From: Bacteroidota bacterium
GTDB taxonomy: Bacteria > Bacteroidota > Bacteroidia > M30B66
Direction of reading: 5' to 3'
DNA length: 64,000 nt
Assembly: GCA_027490225.1 (NCBI GenBank)
Contig: JAIXYK010000063.1
Span: 62,001 to 126,000 of the forward strand
Of this stretch, positions 23,921 through 33,246 are shown in pieces (position 1 is the first letter of the stretch; every line of letters starts with the position of its first letter). The position numbers were made by a program, and so were the translations under genes. The notes beneath the pieces are model-generated. The model was given only the letters and a program-made list of their open reading frames with translations. It was not told where the DNA came from and did not search any database.

Positions 23921-26656
23921 ATGCTTATGAAACATATTCTTACTCTACTCTTATTGGTTTGCACTTTTGATATTTTCGCGCAAGGAAATATTAAAGGTAA
24001 AGTTGTAGACCAAACTTCAGGTGAAACTATAATTGGAGCATCGGTGATATACGCTCCCGGCAAAGGAACTACAACAGATATTGATGGAAATTTTACACTT
24101 CCATTGCCAAATGGTGAATATACAATTGCTGTGTCCGCTACCGGTTTTAAAACCATTAGCAAACAGGTAAAACTTAATAACAATACTGTTGAATTGTCAT
24201 TTTCACTTCCATCCAATACATTACGGGAAGTAGAAGTTGTTTCAGATATTGCAATTGCAAGGGAAACGCCTGTAGCATTTAGTAATATTGACCCAAAGAA
24301 AATTCAAGAACAATTAGGTTCGCAGGATTTACCGATGATCTTAAACACAACACCTGGAGTTTATGCAACCCAGCAAGGTGGTGGTGATGGTGATGCAAGG
24401 GTAAGTATAAGAGGATTTAACTCACAAAACGTTCAAGTTTTGATTGATGGAATTCCTATGAATGATATGTTCAATGGTAGAGTATTCTGGAGTAACTGGT
24501 TTGGGCTCGATAATTTAACGTCTGGTGTACAAGTTCAACGCGGACTTGGTGCATCAAAATTATCAATTCCCGCAATTGGAGGAACAATGAACATTCTAAC
24601 CGCAGGCATTGATTCAAAAAAACAATTGAGCATTCGTCAAGAAATTGGAAATAACTTTAATGCCAGAACAGGAATTACCTACAATTCAGGTAAACTTAAA
24701 AAAGGCTGGGGCTTTAGTGCTGCAGGTTCTTTTAGAAGAAACGATGGGTATGTAGACCAACTTACTTCAAGAATGTTTTTCTATTATGTCAAGGTAGAAA
24801 AATATGTTGGTAAGCACTTATTCAGCTTTTCAGCTTTTGGTGGTCCGCAAACAACTGGACAAAGAGATTTTACTGTAGACCAGCCAATTTATACATACAG
24901 TAAAAGAATGGCAGCTTCTTTAGGTGTAGATACGGTTGGAAAAACTGAATACGGAAGACGCTACAACCCAAGCTGGAACTATGTTACAAGAAACAGAGAT
25001 AATCCAAATGCAGAAAGAGAAGTTTTTAATTCTTCTATCAATCAGTTTCATAAACCTGTGCTATCATTAAAGCATTTTGTAAATGTGAACAGCAAATTTT
25101 ATATTTCTAACATTATATATGCTTCCTATGGTATGGGCGGAGGAACAGGTCCGAATAACACAATTCCAATTGATAGCACCGGAAGACAAAATTTTCAAGC
25201 GATTTATACTTCAAACGCTACAAGCGAATTTAACATCTACCCTGGTTTTGGTCCAGATAGCTTATACAAAGGTCAAAGAAGAGCTGCAAATTTTATAAGA
25301 AAAAACTACAATGAGCACCAATGGTATGGTGCATTATCTCAATTTAAATATGAACCAAATACCCATTGGGATATCTCAGCAGGTATTGATTTAAGAACCT
25401 ATAATGGTCAGGTATTTAGCCGCGTGCATGATTTAATGGGTGCAGACCTCTGGGTTTCTTCAGCAGATCAAAATGCACCTACTAATAGTCCGGTATTTGA
25501 AGGCGATAGAATGCGACAGTTTATTGAAAGAAAAGTACGATGGACAGGAGCTTTTGCACTTGCTGAATACAAAGCAGGAAACTGGAGTGCCTTTTTGAAC
25601 GTAAGTAGTTCCGCAAGTTATTACAAGCAATACAACCATTTTGCAAAAAAAGAATTAGTGCTTGCAGATACTACTCTGCAAATTGGCTATAATGATACAA
25701 TTACATACAACGGAACATTCTACGATAGAAATACTCCTGAATTAAGAGTTAACCAAAGTGATTGGCAAACATTAATTGGATATACAGTTAAAGCTGGTGT
25801 AAACTATAACTTGACGGAGAAAATGAATGTTTTCATGAATATAGGTAATTTAAACAGGGCTCCGTTGATGCAATTTGTGCTTAGAAATGATAATAAAAAG
25901 TTTCAAGGAGTAAAAAATGAGGTAATTCGCTCAGTTGAGTTAGGCTATGGTTATCGCACTGCAAACTTTTCTGTAAACTTTAATGGATATTACACCAATT
26001 GGAAAAATAGACCTACATCTGTGTCTTTTACAGTAAACGGAGAACCAATAAGTAGTAATGCTCAAGGAATGGGAGCTTTGCACAAAGGGTTAGAGTTAGA
26101 TTTCATTTATAAAATTCATAAAAAATTAAGTTTTGAAGGCGCCATTTCTTATGGTGACTGGAAATGGAATTCAACAGCAACTGCTTTTGCAATTGATGAT
26201 GCTGGTAACGTTTCTGATACCGTAAAATTTGACCCAAGAGGTGTCAGAGTAGGAGATGCTGCACAACGCACCTATTCTACAAGCTTTAGATACGAGCCCT
26301 TTAAAAGATTCTATTTCAAACCTCAATTTACTTGGTTTACATACAATTTTGCTAATTTCTCCCCTGATGGATTGCAAATTACAGATTTGAAGAACGATTT
26401 AGGACCAAACATAGGTCGCCAATCTTGGAGAATGCCAGATTACGGAACGCTGGATTTAAACTTAGGATATGGTTTTGTATTTAATAAAGTTAAATTGGAT
26501 GCAAGGCTTACTGTTATAAATGCTTTAGATGCTTTCGGGATTACCGACGCCCAAAGCAATCAATTTGGAACTACATCTGCATTTAACGCAGCAAGTTCAA
26601 GTGTTAATTTCTTAATGGGCCGCCGTTGGTTAGGTTCTTTAACAGCTACATTTTAA
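23921..26656 (+). CDS. TonB-dependent receptor, SusC/CarboxypepD_reg type
   Basis: A 911-residue outer-membrane receptor. It has a signal peptide (to about residue 20), a carboxypeptidase-regulatory-like domain (about 22-110: GNIKGKVVDQTSGETIIGAS, ATGFKTISKQ), a plug domain (about 120-230: DLPMILNTTPGVYATQ, VSIRGFNSQNVQVLIDGIPMND), and a large beta-barrel ending in an aromatic residue (SLTATF). The TonB receptor family moves large or scarce ligands through the outer membrane using TonB energy. No SusD gene is adjacent. ATG 23921 and 23927 are both possible. It is followed 4 bases later by a lipoprotein gene and then a secreted endonuclease, so the ligand may be DNA-derived (inference). Confidence 0.88.
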   Translation: MLMKHILTLLLLVCTFDIFAQGNIKGKVVDQTSGETIIGASVIYAPGKGTTTDIDGNFTLPLPNGEYTIAVSATGFKTISKQVKLNNNTVELSFSLPSNTLREVEVVSDIAIARETPVAFSNIDPKKIQEQLGSQDLPMILNTTPGVYATQQGGGDGDARVSIRGFNSQNVQVLIDGIPMNDMFNGRVFWSNWFGLDNLTSGVQVQRGLGASKLSIPAIGGTMNILTAGIDSKKQLSIRQEIGNNFNARTGITYNSGKLKKGWGFSAAGSFRRNDGYVDQLTSRMFFYYVKVEKYVGKHLFSFSAFGGPQTTGQRDFTVDQPIYTYSKRMAASLGVDTVGKTEYGRRYNPSWNYVTRNRDNPNAEREVFNSSINQFHKPVLSLKHFVNVNSKFYISNIIYASYGMGGGTGPNNTIPIDSTGRQNFQAIYTSNATSEFNIYPGFGPDSLYKGQRRAANFIRKNYNEHQWYGALSQFKYEPNTHWDISAGIDLRTYNGQVFSRVHDLMGADLWVSSADQNAPTNSPVFEGDRMRQFIERKVRWTGAFALAEYKAGNWSAFLNVSSSASYYKQYNHFAKKELVLADTTLQIGYNDTITYNGTFYDRNTPELRVNQSDWQTLIGYTVKAGVNYNLTEKMNVFMNIGNLNRAPLMQFVLRNDNKKFQGVKNEVIRSVELGYGYRTANFSVNFNGYYTNWKNRPTSVSFTVNGEPISSNAQGMGALHKGLELDFIYKIHKKLSFEGAISYGDWKWNSTATAFAIDDAGNVSDTVKFDPRGVRVGDAAQRTYSTSFRYEPFKRFYFKPQFTWFTYNFANFSPDGLQITDLKNDLGPNIGRQSWRMPDYGTLDLNLGYGFVFNKVKLDARLTVINALDAFGITDAQSNQFGTTSAFNAASSSVNFLMGRRWLGSLTATF

Positions 26657-26660
26657 TTAT

Positions 26661-27110
26661 ATGAAAAAGATCATTTTATTTTTTTCTCTTCTAAGCCTTC
26701 TTTATGCTTGCAGCAAAGAACAAAATACTGCAGATAAATTAGCGGGAAAATGGCAAATTTCTTCTTTAAAGTGGGCTAATGGCAATCCTATTGATGTTAC
26801 AAATGACATCCATAGTATTGAATTTTTAAGCTGCGACAAAGCTTATACAGCATCTTGCACAGGAATATACTTCTTAGATTATGCAGATACACTGAAGAAA
26901 GATTTAAACGACACATTCAAATTCGAACTAAAGGGTGATGAAATCTCTATTTCAAGTGTAAAAAATTCAGCTCCAGGTAATACATTTGTTACTAAAATTT
27001 TAAGGCAGCGCTACATTTTTGAAAACAAAAGCGATAACAATTTTGAATTAAAAAGATTTAGGACATTTGCTGATAGCTCAAATGGAATAATTAACGCAAC
27101 CAAACAATAA
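26661..27110 (+). CDS. Lipocalin-like lipoprotein
   Basis: A 149-residue predicted lipoprotein. The signal peptide ends in LLYAC, which makes Cys17 the lipidated residue. The mature part starts with a KLAGKWQISSLKW strand, the Gly-x-Trp start of lipocalin-like folds, and continues as alternating beta strands. The family includes small-ligand binders on the outer membrane of Bacteroidota, but this protein's ligand is unknown. It lies 4 bases after the TonB receptor and 22 bases before the endonuclease, so all three are one operon. Confidence 0.75.
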   Translation: MKKIILFFSLLSLLYACSKEQNTADKLAGKWQISSLKWANGNPIDVTNDIHSIEFLSCDKAYTASCTGIYFLDYADTLKKDLNDTFKFELKGDEISISSVKNSAPGNTFVTKILRQRYIFENKSDNNFELKRFRTFADSSNGIINATKQ

Positions 27111-27132
27111 AGAAAAACAACAACTCAAAAAC

Positions 27133-29439
27133 ATGAAGAAATTTCTATTATCAATTGTAACCTTTGCTGCTAGCTTAGCTGCATACGGTCAAAGCCCTGT
27201 TCCAGCATCATGGGATTGCGGAGACATTGGAACATTGCCCACTGGTTGGTCTTATAATAATGCATTTGGTGCTTCAAATAATTATTCCGGACCAACCTCC
27301 TGCGATGAAGTTATTTGTTTAAGACTAGATGCAACAGATGATGCATTAACCATTTTTTTTGGTCAACAGCCGGGAGCTATTTCTTATCAAATAGGCACCA
27401 CTGCAACTACTGCTTGGCAAGGAACCTTGGTCCTCGAAGAATCTGTTGATGGTGCTTCATGGAGTAATATTCATACATATGCAAATGGAGATATTCCAGC
27501 TAGTAGCAATGGTTGTTTAAGTGAAACATATACTCCTGCAAATTCAGCTTCAAGATATATTCGATTTTTGTTTCAAGAAAAAATTTCAGGTTATAACCTA
27601 AAACTAGATGAGATAAGTATTGAAGCGCCAGTTATTGAAGGGGCAACAATTCGTTTAACTGATGCGGCGAATGCAACCATTCTTGATGGCGCTGTTGCAG
27701 CACCGTTCAATTCTACAAGCGTTACATATAATATATTAAATGATGGAACTATTGGCTCACTGGATGTTTCTGCAATTACCTTATCAGGTGCAAATCAAAA
27801 CGCTTTTGCAATTACATCTCCCGCATTACCAATTAGTATTGCACCAGGTGCATCTGTCCCGTTGGTAATAACTTTTACCGCAAATAATGGAGCAGGCTCT
27901 TATATTGCAGACGTTACGATTGCAAGTAACGATGCAGTTAATTCTGCTTATAACTTCTCGATATATGGTATCGATGGATTGTTGGCTTCTCAACCAAGTA
28001 ATGAAATAACTGCCGGTTCGGCGACAGGACAAGATTTAAAAACGTATCGTTTAATTTATAATTTTGAAGGAACAATCCTAAATGAAGACCCATTAGGAGG
28101 TTATTTAGTGCTAAGAAGCGAAAATGGCCCAGTTTCTACGGCTCCAACAGATGGAACAACTTACCTTAGAGGTCAGTCTATAGGAAACGCTAAAGTTGTT
28201 TTTGCAGGTAGACCAGATAACGATTCACCAGCAATAAGAACTAATTGGGTACAAGCCAATAAAACATACAATTTTGCTGTATTTTCTTATGGTGGAAGTG
28301 GAGCATTTACTAATTACACCAATCAAATTAATAATGTGGCTTTAACAACCCCAAATACAGAGGTTTCTCCTTCTGAATATGCTGGCATTTCTACCTCTAA
28401 TCCAACATTTGTAACCGACTTACATAACCTGATTAATCCTCACACTTCAATTTTCTACAGTAACTATGCATCAATTATGATGAATCTATTTGTTGTAAGA
28501 GATACGTTTGTAACCGGGGGTGTAACTTTTGATAAAGTAATAAATTGTTCTTATAGCGGCGAAGCTAAATTATATAATAACCCATTCGACTGGACAGCAA
28601 CTGGATATAGTCGTGAACATACCTATCCGCATAGCTGGATGCCAAGTTTCCCTGCTGATAACCCAGAAAAACCTGAATACAATGATTACCATAATCTTTA
28701 CCCAACAAGACAAGTAAATGTTAACGACTTACGCTGCAACTATCCGTTCGGAGAAGTTGTAACAGTTGAAACAGGCTGGCCGGTAGTTAATCCTCAAGGA
28801 TTTATTGGTTTAGATGCAAATGGAAATCGTGTATATGAACCAAGAGACGAGCATAAAGGTCGCGCAGCACGCTCATTAATGTACATGGCAGTTTGCTATA
28901 CAGAAGGCGCAAATGTTTTTAGTTTTAATAGACCCAATGGTCAACAATGTTTGAATTTCCAGATTGATTACCCTCAAAATCAGTATTTGATGAAGCAATG
29001 GCATTTTGAACACCCTCCAACAGGTTGGGACATTGCTCGTAATGACTTTTTAGATTCATTACAAGGAAACAGAAATCCATTTGTTGATCAACCTGATTAT
29101 GCATGTTTTATTGATTTTTCTAATCTTACAAAGATTGCAACACCATCAACTCCTTGCTGGTTAGATGAAACTGGTTTTGAAACCATCCAAAACATGAACT
29201 TAAATGTTTATCCAAATCCATCTCAAGGTAATATCCGTGTTTCTTGGGCAGGTGTTTCTGACCAATTAACTATGGATGTATACGATATTAGCGGTAAAAT
29301 GGTAGATTCAAGAAAAGTGAATGCTACAAATGGAGTTAATATTCAAGATATTCAATTCAACTTACCAGTTGGAATGTATATGTTAAGATTAAATGGAACA
29401 AAATCTTCTGCTGTTCAGAGATTGATAATATCCGAATAA
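27133..29439 (+). CDS. T9SS-secreted endonuclease I with choice-of-anchor domain
   Basis: A 768-residue exported nuclease. After a signal peptide (to about residue 20, YGQS) the first part (about 25-175) is a beta-sandwich; residues about 180-285 resemble a choice-of-anchor D domain (ILNDGTIGSLDVSAITLSG). Next is the endonuclease I (PF04231) domain (about 440-680): YSREHTYPHSW, YHNLYPTRQVNVNDL, RDEHKGRAARSLMYMAVCY, and WDIARNDFLDSLQGNRNPF. This HNH-like fold cuts DNA and RNA without sequence choice. The C-terminus is a T9SS type A domain (VYPNPSQGNIRV to VQRLIISE). It closes the receptor-lipoprotein-nuclease operon. Confidence 0.9.
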   Translation: MKKFLLSIVTFAASLAAYGQSPVPASWDCGDIGTLPTGWSYNNAFGASNNYSGPTSCDEVICLRLDATDDALTIFFGQQPGAISYQIGTTATTAWQGTLVLEESVDGASWSNIHTYANGDIPASSNGCLSETYTPANSASRYIRFLFQEKISGYNLKLDEISIEAPVIEGATIRLTDAANATILDGAVAAPFNSTSVTYNILNDGTIGSLDVSAITLSGANQNAFAITSPALPISIAPGASVPLVITFTANNGAGSYIADVTIASNDAVNSAYNFSIYGIDGLLASQPSNEITAGSATGQDLKTYRLIYNFEGTILNEDPLGGYLVLRSENGPVSTAPTDGTTYLRGQSIGNAKVVFAGRPDNDSPAIRTNWVQANKTYNFAVFSYGGSGAFTNYTNQINNVALTTPNTEVSPSEYAGISTSNPTFVTDLHNLINPHTSIFYSNYASIMMNLFVVRDTFVTGGVTFDKVINCSYSGEAKLYNNPFDWTATGYSREHTYPHSWMPSFPADNPEKPEYNDYHNLYPTRQVNVNDLRCNYPFGEVVTVETGWPVVNPQGFIGLDANGNRVYEPRDEHKGRAARSLMYMAVCYTEGANVFSFNRPNGQQCLNFQIDYPQNQYLMKQWHFEHPPTGWDIARNDFLDSLQGNRNPFVDQPDYACFIDFSNLTKIATPSTPCWLDETGFETIQNMNLNVYPNPSQGNIRVSWAGVSDQLTMDVYDISGKMVDSRKVNATNGVNIQDIQFNLPVGMYMLRLNGTKSSAVQRLIISE

Positions 29440-29462
29440 GACTTAAATAATAAAGTAAATTG

Positions 29463-29497
29463 AAAGCAGCCAGTTTAAAGATTGGCTGCTTTTTTTA
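29463..29497 (+). terminator. Terminator after the endonuclease gene, shared with the convergent repressor
   Basis: AGCAGCCA and TGGCTGCT pair with a 10-base loop and a T run. The run touches the stop codon of the minus-strand XRE/S24 gene, so it may serve both. Confidence 0.8.
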
Positions 29498-30298
29498 TGC
29501 TTTTTCTTTAAAAGTATTCTTTAACCTATTTACATCTCTTTGCAATTGCATAACTGTATTTGAAAGTTCAGAACGACTTAAATTTGGTTCAGGAATTTCA
29601 GAGCTGATATAATGAGTAAATTTCCATATCTCTAAAATATCTTTTACTGCAATTTCATACGGTTCATACGCTGGATTGGTAGAACACAACAATAAGGTTC
29701 CGTTTTCTTCTAACTGGTTATACAACATCTTAAACACAATGCCATCATCTTTAGTAATGACTATATATGGATTTCCGTTTCTAATAAAACTCCAATTCTG
29801 GAGATATTCACCTGTTACCCAAGATCCATCTGGAACCGGTGGCATAGAATCTCCAATTATTGGAAAAGTACGGTACTTCTTATTGGGCGACAAAAAGGGC
29901 ATTTGAAAAGTTGGCAAAACCTTTATGTAATCGGGATCAGAATACCCAGAAGTATAACCAGCTCTTGCTTTAATTGGAACCAATTCAACATTCTCATTGT
30001 TTTGGGAATCCACTGTTGTAGCAATGATTCTCAAATGATTTCCGCTAATATCAGTCTCATTTTTAGATTGAACAGCACTCCACTCCTCTTTTGAATGTTG
30101 CGCCAAATCAAGTTTTATTAATGCATCAATTGAAACTTGATAATAGTTAGAAAGTCTTATAAGATTCTCGCTCCCAGGTTCTGCAGAACCATTTTCATAA
30201 CCACTTAAAGTTGTTCTTTTTATTCCTAAGTCAGAAGCCACTTCTTCTTGAGATTTTGTGCTATTTTTACGAAGAAATTTAAGGTTTGAAGCAATCAT
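29495..30298 (-). CDS. XRE family repressor with S24 (LexA-like) domain
   Basis: A 267-residue transcription factor. The N-terminal helix-turn-helix (about 3-60) has SQEEVASDLGIKRTTLSGYENG. The C-terminal half is a peptidase S24 domain with IIGDSMPP (nucleophile Ser151) and VFKMLYN (Lys190). A possible self-cleavage site is Ala113-Gly114 in KARAGYTSGY. LexA/CI-type repressors of this build are inactivated by cleavage on DNA damage. A coiled-coil-like C-terminus (RDVNRLKNTFKEKA) follows. Its promoter overlaps a palindrome that may be its own operator. It sits between the nuclease operon and a divergent subtilase gene; which genes it controls is unknown. No phage genes are visible near it. Confidence 0.88.
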   Translation of the reverse strand: MIASNLKFLRKNSTKSQEEVASDLGIKRTTLSGYENGSAEPGSENLIRLSNYYQVSIDALIKLDLAQHSKEEWSAVQSKNETDISGNHLRIIATTVDSQNNENVELVPIKARAGYTSGYSDPDYIKVLPTFQMPFLSPNKKYRTFPIIGDSMPPVPDGSWVTGEYLQNWSFIRNGNPYIVITKDDGIVFKMLYNQLEENGTLLLCSTNPAYEPYEIAVKDILEIWKFTHYISSEIPEPNLSRSELSNTVMQLQRDVNRLKNTFKEKA

Positions 30299-30314
30299 AA
30301 AGACGTATTTTTTG

Positions 30315-30332
30315 TCAAATATATAAATTTGA
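30315..30332. promoter_or_regulatory. Palindrome overlapping the repressor promoter
   Basis: TCAAAT-ATATAA-ATTTGA is a palindrome with perfect 6-base arms. It overlaps the TATATTTG -7 box of the XRE/S24 gene on the minus strand, so it may be an autoregulatory operator (inference). Confidence 0.5.
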
Positions 30333-30347
30333 TTTAAATTATGTCAA
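30316..30347 (-). promoter_or_regulatory. Promoter of the XRE/S24 repressor
   Basis: On the minus strand TTG (30345-30347) and TATATTTG (30316-30323) are 21 bases apart, with a leader of about 12 bases to ATG 30298. Confidence 0.6.
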
Positions 30348-30356
30348 GCTGCCGAT

Positions 30357-30364
30357 TAATTTTG
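30357..30364 (+). promoter_or_regulatory. Possible -7 box of the subtilase gene
   Basis: TAATTTTG fits TAnnTTTG; the nearest TTG upstream (30329-30331) is 25 bases away, longer than usual. It is divergent from the repressor promoter. Confidence 0.4.
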
Positions 30365-30411
30365 AAGCATTTTTTATTTCAACTTTCTTCAAACATCTTT
30401 GTTAAAAAATT

Positions 30412-33180
30412 ATGAAAGTATTAATTACGATAATTTTAAGCTGTTTCTTTCTCTTAAGTAAAGATTCATGCGCTCAAAAAATTGTTACCTCAAAAGAATT
30501 TAAAGATGATTATGTAGGTGGTGTATTGTTCGTGAAACTGAAATCAGAGTTAAGAAACACTGCATCCATAACCAACATAAATTCAACAATCTTTAACAAT
30601 GCTATTTCGTCTTTCAATTTAATTTCAATTCAGAAAGCATTCCCCAATATTAAACCTCCTGAAAAATCAAAAAACGTAAGAGGTGAAAAATTAGCAGACC
30701 TTTCATTAATCTTTAAACTTACATTCCCTGAAAATACTGATATGTTAGCTGTTAAAGAGCAACTTTTAAAGTCCAAAACTTGCGAATATGTAGTTCCTCA
30801 GTTTGTACCTCGATTATGTTATGTTCCAAATGATGATAGCATTTCTAAGCAATATGCTTTGTTTAAAATTAATGCTTTCGCAGGTTGGGATGTCAGTAAA
30901 GGAGATACGAATATGGTTATTGGTGTAACTGATACTGGGATTGACCCTTTTCATCCTGATATTATTGGAAACATAAAATATAATTACGCTGACCCAATTA
31001 ATGGGATAGATGATGACAATGATGGCTTTATTGATAATTACAGAGGTTGGGATACAGGTGCCGACGATAATGACCCAACTGCCGATAATAATTTTCATGG
31101 TCAACATGTTTCAGGACTATCTTCTGCAACACCAAATAACAGTGAGGGAATCGCAGGTTCTGGCTATTTCTGCAAACTGCTTCCTATAAAAATTGCTAAT
31201 CAAAACGGTTCTTTGGTAGGGGCTTATGATGGCTTAATATACGCTGCCGAGCATGGTTGCAAAGTAATCAATTGTAGTTGGGGTGGATTTGAATACAGCG
31301 AATTGAATGAGGATCTGATCAGATATGCGGCTATCAACAAAGATTGTATAATTTTTTGCGGCGCAGGCAACAACAATGATGAAAGGCTGTTTTATCCTGC
31401 ATCTTACGAATATGCTGTTTCGGTTGGAGCAACTAATGAACAAGATTTTAAAGCAGATTTTTCAACTTATGGTTACCTACTAGATTTGTTTGCCCCCGGA
31501 GATTTAGTTTTATCTACTTGGGCAAATGGCGAATATTTAAGAACCGGTGGAACTTCTATGGCAGCTCCTGTAGCTGCAGGTTGTGCTGGAATTCTTAGAA
31601 GTGCATTTCCTACTTGGTCAAGTCAACAAATTACAGAACAGTTAAAAGTAACATGCGATTTGATAGACCAAATTCCACAAAACGCAGAATATGCTGGAAA
31701 AATGGGAAAAGGAAGAGTAAATCTCTTCAGAGCTCTAACAGAAACAGGAAAGCCATCAGTAATTTTTAACGATAAAAGACTAACCGATAACGGATCTCAA
31801 CTTTTTCTACCAGGCTCTCTGGTGCAATTGAATGGTTTAATGATCAACTATCTTTCATTTGCAAATAACGTAACTGTTTCAGTAAGTTCATTAACTCCAG
31901 CATTTGAAGTAATAACACCCGGTTTTAACTTTTCAAACTTTGGAACGCTCGACACACTTCCTGTTGTTGGAAGCGCAATACTATTAAGAGTGAATGAAAA
32001 TGCGACTTTTAATGAACAAGGAATCATTAAAATAAGCATTAACGCCGATGGGCAAATAAATGATGAATACATCTTTGCCAAGGTGAATGCGAATTTCATC
32101 AACATAAATACAACTGCAATAAAAACATCTATCGGAAATAACAGCCAAATTGGTTTATATGGTGATGGATTTTTAAAAGGGAATGGCTATCAGTTTAATA
32201 ACCATTCTGATTTATTGTATGAAGGAGGTTTGATGATTGGAGCTGAAACATACAGAGTAGCAGACAATATAAGAGGTGAAGTAAGAGGAGAAGTTGACGA
32301 AGACTTTTTTACAGATATTCCTTTGCGATTAAAAAATAGTATTGTATCAGTATCTGAATATGATGGTCAATTTTATTCATCTAAAGAAATAAGTGTAGTT
32401 GTTAAACAAAGACTTATCTCTGATTCCGCAGGAGAAAAAAAGAATTTCTTTGTTCTTGAATACGACATTTCCAATTACTCAAACGAGACTTATTTTGGAA
32501 TGTTTGCCGGCATTTTTACTGATTGGGATTTAATAAATCCATCAGAAAATGAAAGCGGTGTTATTACTTCTCAAAAAATCGGGTACGTTAATTCAGGTGA
32601 TTCACTATTCTGCGCTGTAAAAGTTTTGAATGATGGCCCAGCCTTGTTCAATGTAATGCGAAATGGAGGAGCTACAATAGAAGGTGTTTTTATTAACGAT
32701 GGGATTTCTTCATTTGAAAAGTATTTGGCACTTTCAACTAACAACCAACTTGTTACAGAACCCGTTGGAGATATTGTAAATGTTGTTTCTACTGGACCAT
32801 TCAATTTAAATCCTGGTGAGCATAAAGTCCTTTCATTTGCAGTAATTAGCGCCACAAACTTTAACGAACTTGGGCAATTAGGAGCCTCGGCTCAACAATT
32901 CTACAATCAAACAGTTATTCCGCTTTCACTGCCAATAGAAGATTTACAAATAGGTATTTTTCCAAACCCTGCAAATGAATTGGTAAACATCTCAGCAGAT
33001 AATTCGTTTGGTGAATATAATGTAACCATGCTGGATCTTATGGGCAAAGTTGTAAAGTCATTTTCAGGTCAAAACAAACTCTTGAAAATACCGACTCTAG
33101 ATTTAAAATCAGGTTTGTACATAGTAAAAATAGAGTCAAAAGAACACAATAAAGCATACACAATTAGTATTCAGCATTAA
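30412..33180 (+). CDS. T9SS-secreted S8 subtilisin-like peptidase
   Basis: A 922-residue exported serine protease. It has a signal peptide (to about residue 22), an N-terminal propeptide-like region (about 25-140), and the S8 domain (about 155-440) with Asp174 in VTDTGIDPFHP, His229 in HGQHVSG, and Ser382 in GGTSMAAP. A large beta-rich region follows (about 450-830), and the C-terminus is a T9SS type A domain (IFPNPANELVNIS to YTISIQH). It probably digests proteins outside the cell or matures other surface proteins. It starts about 110 bases from the divergent XRE/S24 repressor, which may regulate it. The full catalytic triad argues for activity. Confidence 0.92.
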   Translation: MKVLITIILSCFFLLSKDSCAQKIVTSKEFKDDYVGGVLFVKLKSELRNTASITNINSTIFNNAISSFNLISIQKAFPNIKPPEKSKNVRGEKLADLSLIFKLTFPENTDMLAVKEQLLKSKTCEYVVPQFVPRLCYVPNDDSISKQYALFKINAFAGWDVSKGDTNMVIGVTDTGIDPFHPDIIGNIKYNYADPINGIDDDNDGFIDNYRGWDTGADDNDPTADNNFHGQHVSGLSSATPNNSEGIAGSGYFCKLLPIKIANQNGSLVGAYDGLIYAAEHGCKVINCSWGGFEYSELNEDLIRYAAINKDCIIFCGAGNNNDERLFYPASYEYAVSVGATNEQDFKADFSTYGYLLDLFAPGDLVLSTWANGEYLRTGGTSMAAPVAAGCAGILRSAFPTWSSQQITEQLKVTCDLIDQIPQNAEYAGKMGKGRVNLFRALTETGKPSVIFNDKRLTDNGSQLFLPGSLVQLNGLMINYLSFANNVTVSVSSLTPAFEVITPGFNFSNFGTLDTLPVVGSAILLRVNENATFNEQGIIKISINADGQINDEYIFAKVNANFININTTAIKTSIGNNSQIGLYGDGFLKGNGYQFNNHSDLLYEGGLMIGAETYRVADNIRGEVRGEVDEDFFTDIPLRLKNSIVSVSEYDGQFYSSKEISVVVKQRLISDSAGEKKNFFVLEYDISNYSNETYFGMFAGIFTDWDLINPSENESGVITSQKIGYVNSGDSLFCAVKVLNDGPALFNVMRNGGATIEGVFINDGISSFEKYLALSTNNQLVTEPVGDIVNVVSTGPFNLNPGEHKVLSFAVISATNFNELGQLGASAQQFYNQTVIPLSLPIEDLQIGIFPNPANELVNISADNSFGEYNVTMLDLMGKVVKSFSGQNKLLKIPTLDLKSGLYIVKIESKEHNKAYTISIQH

Positions 33181-33246
33181 ACGTTTTCACAAATCAATTT
33201 GCTAACACGCGTTTTTAAATTAGGTTTGTAGCAACAATTTAAAATT

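Noticed and set aside
30357-30400. Prophage or SOS island around the XRE/S24 gene
   Set aside because: No integrase, phage or attachment-site feature flanks the repressor; its neighbours are T9SS proteins and housekeeping genes.
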